Shown here: positions 61,173 to 64,000 of the stretch, piece by piece
How the letters are laid out: each line of letters opens with the position of its first letter
Numbering within the stretch: position 1 is the stretch's first letter
The notes under the pieces: generated by a model
The model's input: the letters and a program-made list of their open reading frames with translations, nothing else
The model's database searches: none
Told to the model about the DNA's origin: nothing
Position numbers and translations under genes: made by a program
NCBI RefSeq assembly: GCF_022568835.1
Contig: NZ_JAKZHV010000002.1
Coordinates: forward strand, 186,001-250,000
Length of the DNA: 64,000 bases
Reading direction: 5' to 3'
Origin: Arsenicicoccus piscis
GTDB lineage: Bacteria; Actinomycetota; Actinomycetes; Actinomycetales; Dermatophilaceae

Positions 61173-63614
61173 TCACCCCTCGCCCACCCCGTCGCAGGCG
61201 TCGATCAGGGTCGCGACGGCCTGCGCGACGGCGCCCGGGGTCAGCGGCCGGCCCCCCGCGTCGGTGAGGTAGAACGTGTCGAGCGTCTGGCCGGCGTAGG
61301 TCGCCACGTGCGCGGAGCGGACCGACAGACCCGCGCGGCTGAGCGCGCGGCCGAGGTCGTGCAGGAGCCCGAGCCGGTCGCCCGCGCGGACCTCCAGGAC
61401 GGTCGCGTCGGTGCCCGCCTGGGCCAGGACCAGCACCCGACTCTGGCCGGGCGCGCCGGACGACGCGCGGGAGGAGGCGGTCGGCCCGGCGCGGCGACGG
61501 CCACGAGCGAGGGCTGCCAGCGGCGCGGTGTCTCCCCCGGCCAGCCGATCGAGCGCGCGAGCGAGCGCCTCGACGTCGACCCCGTCGCCCGACGGGCTGG
61601 AGACGATCCAGTCGTCGACGGCCACGCCGTCGGTGGTGCGGACCGAGGCGGTGCGGACCTCGAGACCGGCGAGGGCGAGCACGCCCGCCGTGTCGGCGAA
61701 CAGGCCCACGCGGTCGGGGCTCACCACCGTGACCGTCCAGGCGGTCCCGGACCGGGTCGCGCCGACCCACGGCTGACCGGCGGCGAGCGCGGCACCGGCC
61801 GCCTCCGGCACCGCGGCCGGCTGTCGGCTGGGCTCCTCGGCACGGGCGTGGGCCCCGGCACCGGCGCCCGCGCTGCCGGCGCCGGTCAGCCGGTCGGCGT
61901 GCATCGCCGCCTCGGTCGCCTGGAACAGCTCGGTGGCGAGCGACGCCCGCCACGGGGTCCACGCCTTCTCCCCGGCGGCACGGGCGTCGGCCTCGGTGAG
62001 CCAGCGCAGCATGGTGAGCACGTCCAACCGGTCGCCGACGGCGGCCCGCACGGCCGCCACCGTGGCGGGGTCGGTCGGGTCGCGCCGGGTGGCGAGCTCG
62101 ATCAGGGTGAGGTGCTCGCGCACGAGCAGGGCGATGGTGTCGACGTCGTCGCTGTCGAAGCCGAGCCGGGTCGCGAGCGCCCGACCCACCGGCTCGCCCT
62201 CGAGCGAGTGGTCGCGCGCACCGGCGACCTTGCCGATGTCGTGCAGGAGCGCGGCGACCGACAGCAGGTCGGGACGCTCCACCTCACGCACCATGGAGCT
62301 GACGTTGACGACCGTCTCGATGCTGTGCCGGTCGACCGTGAAGCGGTGGATCCCGTTGCGCTGTGGGCGACTTCGCACGGCGTCCCACGCCGGGAGCCAG
62401 CTGCTGACGAGGCCGGCCTGGTCGAGCGCCTCCCACACCTCGATCAGGCCGGGACCGGAGGCGAGCAGGTCGCAGAACAGGTCGCGCGCCTCGGCGGGCC
62501 ACGGCTGCGGCAGCGCCGGCGCGTGCTCCACGAGGTTGGCGAGGGTCGTCGGGGCGATCGGCAGCCCGGCGCGTGCTGCGACGATGCCGGCTCGCAGGAC
62601 GAGCAGCGGGTCGCTCCCGTGCACCGCTCGTCCGCCGAGGACGACCTCGCCGTCGTGGGCGTGCAGGCCGTACCCCAACGGGCTGAGCACCGGTCTACGG
62701 GGGCCGACGCGCAGCGTGCGCGCCCGCTGGGACTGCCCCGCGCGGCGCATCGTGCTCTCCAGGGCGTAGCCGATGACCCGGGCGCCCCCGCACACGCGGG
62801 TGAGCAGGTCGTCGCTGTCCTGGTCGCCGAAGAGAGCGGCGACGGCGTCCTGGTCCTCGACGTTGAGCCGCGAGCGGCCGCGGCCGGTGACGAGCTGGAG
62901 CCCGTCGCGCACGTCCAGCAGGGTGGCGTGCGCCTCGTCGACCGCGCCCCGGGGTCGGTCGGTCAGCCACGCGCTGGTCAGCGCCCGCAGCACCGTCATG
63001 TCCCGTAGACCACCCGCACCCTCCTTGAGGTCCGGTGCCAGGGTCTGGGTCACGTCGCCGAACCGCTCGTGCCGGACCTGGACCGACTCGACCAGCTCGG
63101 GGAGCCGCTTGCGTGCGTTGGCGCGCCAGTCGTGGCTGAGCGCGGCACGCACGCCGAGCACGACCTCCGAGTCGCCGCACAGGTGCTCGAGGTCCAGCAG
63201 ACCGACCGCGGCCGTCAGGTCGGCGGTGGCGGCCTTGCGGCACTCGCCGAGGGAGCGGACGGCGTGGTCGAGGCCGAGCCCGCTGTCCCAGAGCGGATAC
63301 CAGAGGCGGTCGGCGAGCGCGGTCAGCTCACCGGCGCGCTGCCGGCCGTCGTGCAGCAGGACCAGGTCGAGGTCGGAGAGCGGCCCGCTGTCGCCCCGGG
63401 CGAGGCTGCCGGTCGCGGCGAGGGCCACCCCGACCAGCGACCGCCCCCCCGTCGCCTGCAGCCACAGCTCGGAGAGGGCGGCGCGCGTGGCCGCCGTCGT
63501 CGCCTGGCGCCGGGCAGCCCCGGCGCCAGGCCTGGCGAACTCACGCGTGCCGGCGAGCCGCAACCGGTCGGCGCGCAGCGTGGGCTTGGAGGTGGGCGTG
63601 GAGGTGGTGGTCAC
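61173..63614 (-). CDS. glnD: [protein-PII] uridylyltransferase/adenylyltransferase
   Basis: Bifunctional nucleotidyltransferase and hydrolase that modifies PII according to nitrogen status; in Actinomycetota it usually adenylylates GlnK. The 813-residue protein has the nucleotidyltransferase motif ATGSLARGDSGPLSDLDLVLL (G-S-x8-D-x-D), an HD domain (VAALLHDIGKVAGARDHSLEG) and two C-terminal ACT domains (VTVVSPDRVGLFADTAGVL; EVRAGDRLGLLHDLGRALSRAGL). The start is GTG 63612-63614. It follows glnB by 62 bases. Confidence 0.95.
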   Translation of the reverse strand: MTTTSTPTSKPTLRADRLRLAGTREFARPGAGAARRQATTAATRAALSELWLQATGGRSLVGVALAATGSLARGDSGPLSDLDLVLLHDGRQRAGELTALADRLWYPLWDSGLGLDHAVRSLGECRKAATADLTAAVGLLDLEHLCGDSEVVLGVRAALSHDWRANARKRLPELVESVQVRHERFGDVTQTLAPDLKEGAGGLRDMTVLRALTSAWLTDRPRGAVDEAHATLLDVRDGLQLVTGRGRSRLNVEDQDAVAALFGDQDSDDLLTRVCGGARVIGYALESTMRRAGQSQRARTLRVGPRRPVLSPLGYGLHAHDGEVVLGGRAVHGSDPLLVLRAGIVAARAGLPIAPTTLANLVEHAPALPQPWPAEARDLFCDLLASGPGLIEVWEALDQAGLVSSWLPAWDAVRSRPQRNGIHRFTVDRHSIETVVNVSSMVREVERPDLLSVAALLHDIGKVAGARDHSLEGEPVGRALATRLGFDSDDVDTIALLVREHLTLIELATRRDPTDPATVAAVRAAVGDRLDVLTMLRWLTEADARAAGEKAWTPWRASLATELFQATEAAMHADRLTGAGSAGAGAGAHARAEEPSRQPAAVPEAAGAALAAGQPWVGATRSGTAWTVTVVSPDRVGLFADTAGVLALAGLEVRTASVRTTDGVAVDDWIVSSPSGDGVDVEALARALDRLAGGDTAPLAALARGRRRAGPTASSRASSGAPGQSRVLVLAQAGTDATVLEVRAGDRLGLLHDLGRALSRAGLSVRSAHVATYAGQTLDTFYLTDAGGRPLTPGAVAQAVATLIDACDGVGEG

Positions 63615-63676
63615 TGGTCCTGCCGTTTCTCGCGCGTGGTGTTCGCAGAGTTCTTCCCAGAGTGGTCCGTCGTGCC

Positions 63677-64000
<324 letters not shown>

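Noticed and set aside
58263..63008. A 1,581-codon open frame on the plus strand
   Set aside because: It lies opposite the AGE-family isomerase, ffh and glnD genes and has the Val/Gly/Arg/Asp-heavy composition of an antisense frame in a high-GC genome; no domain is recognisable.

Overview
The window reads as a chromosomal segment of a high-GC Gram-positive bacterium (Actinomycetota). The conserved blocks (rpsB-tsf, pyrH, frr-cdsA-rlmN, xerC-dprA-comM-yraN, DUF2469-rnhB-lepB-rplS, trmD-rimM, khpA-rpsP, ffh-glnD-glnB) and the DUF3152 and DUF2469 proteins suggest Micrococcales, perhaps near Intrasporangiaceae/Dermatophilaceae. The family-level placement is inference. No rRNA or tRNA gene was recognised.

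Layout. (1) 1-9157: the start of ilvB (minus strand) with an upstream ILV leader peptide and attenuator hairpin, then GNAT, an ABC exporter pair, a sugar-nucleotide-type reductase, SixA, a YhgE/Pip membrane protein with a degenerate ABC-type partner, a divergent TetR regulator and a small GNAT. (2) 9234-10663: an IS256-type insertion sequence, followed by about 660 non-coding bases rich in inverted and direct repeats. (3) 11325-15096, minus strand: 2-hydroxyacid dehydrogenase, rlmN, cdsA, frr. (4) 15241-26609, plus strand: a LAL/LuxR-type regulator and a six-gene RiPP cluster (187-aa NHLP-like precursor, SPASM-like radical SAM enzyme, two tandem B12-binding-type radical SAM enzymes, split LanB). 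It sits between frr and pyrH, two genes normally adjacent in the rpsB-tsf-pyrH-frr string. (5) 26599-33478, minus strand: pyrH, a four-gene ABC importer, tsf, rpsB. (6) 33796-46900: aminotransferase, DUF3152 protein, M23 peptidase, then the conserved minus-strand block from xerC to rpsP. (7) 47025-49793: a GGDEF/EAL protein. (8) 50014-57051: an accessory island with tandem repeats, a hydrolase, GNAT, a PaaX-like regulator, an intact IS3-family element, a CmtR-CadD-type metal-resistance pair, a broken Mu/TniA-type transposase and its ATPase. (9) 57100-64000, minus strand: amidohydrolase, an AGE-family epimerase, ffh, glnD and the partial glnB.

The most unusual part is the RiPP cluster. A small-protein-sized precursor carries an NHLP-like leader region and a 24-residue Val/Ala stretch, and is encoded with three radical SAM enzymes and a two-gene LanB whose domain order is reversed. 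Genes from the second B12-type enzyme onward overlap by four bases, so they are probably translated as a unit. No dedicated transporter, peptidase or immunity gene is visible, so the product and its fate are open. Other points of interest are a dispersed intergenic repeat family at two loci, an over-represented GTAGACC/GGTCTAC heptamer that repeatedly forces rare codons, a TrmD-GNAT fusion, and a probable frameshift at the start of rlmN.
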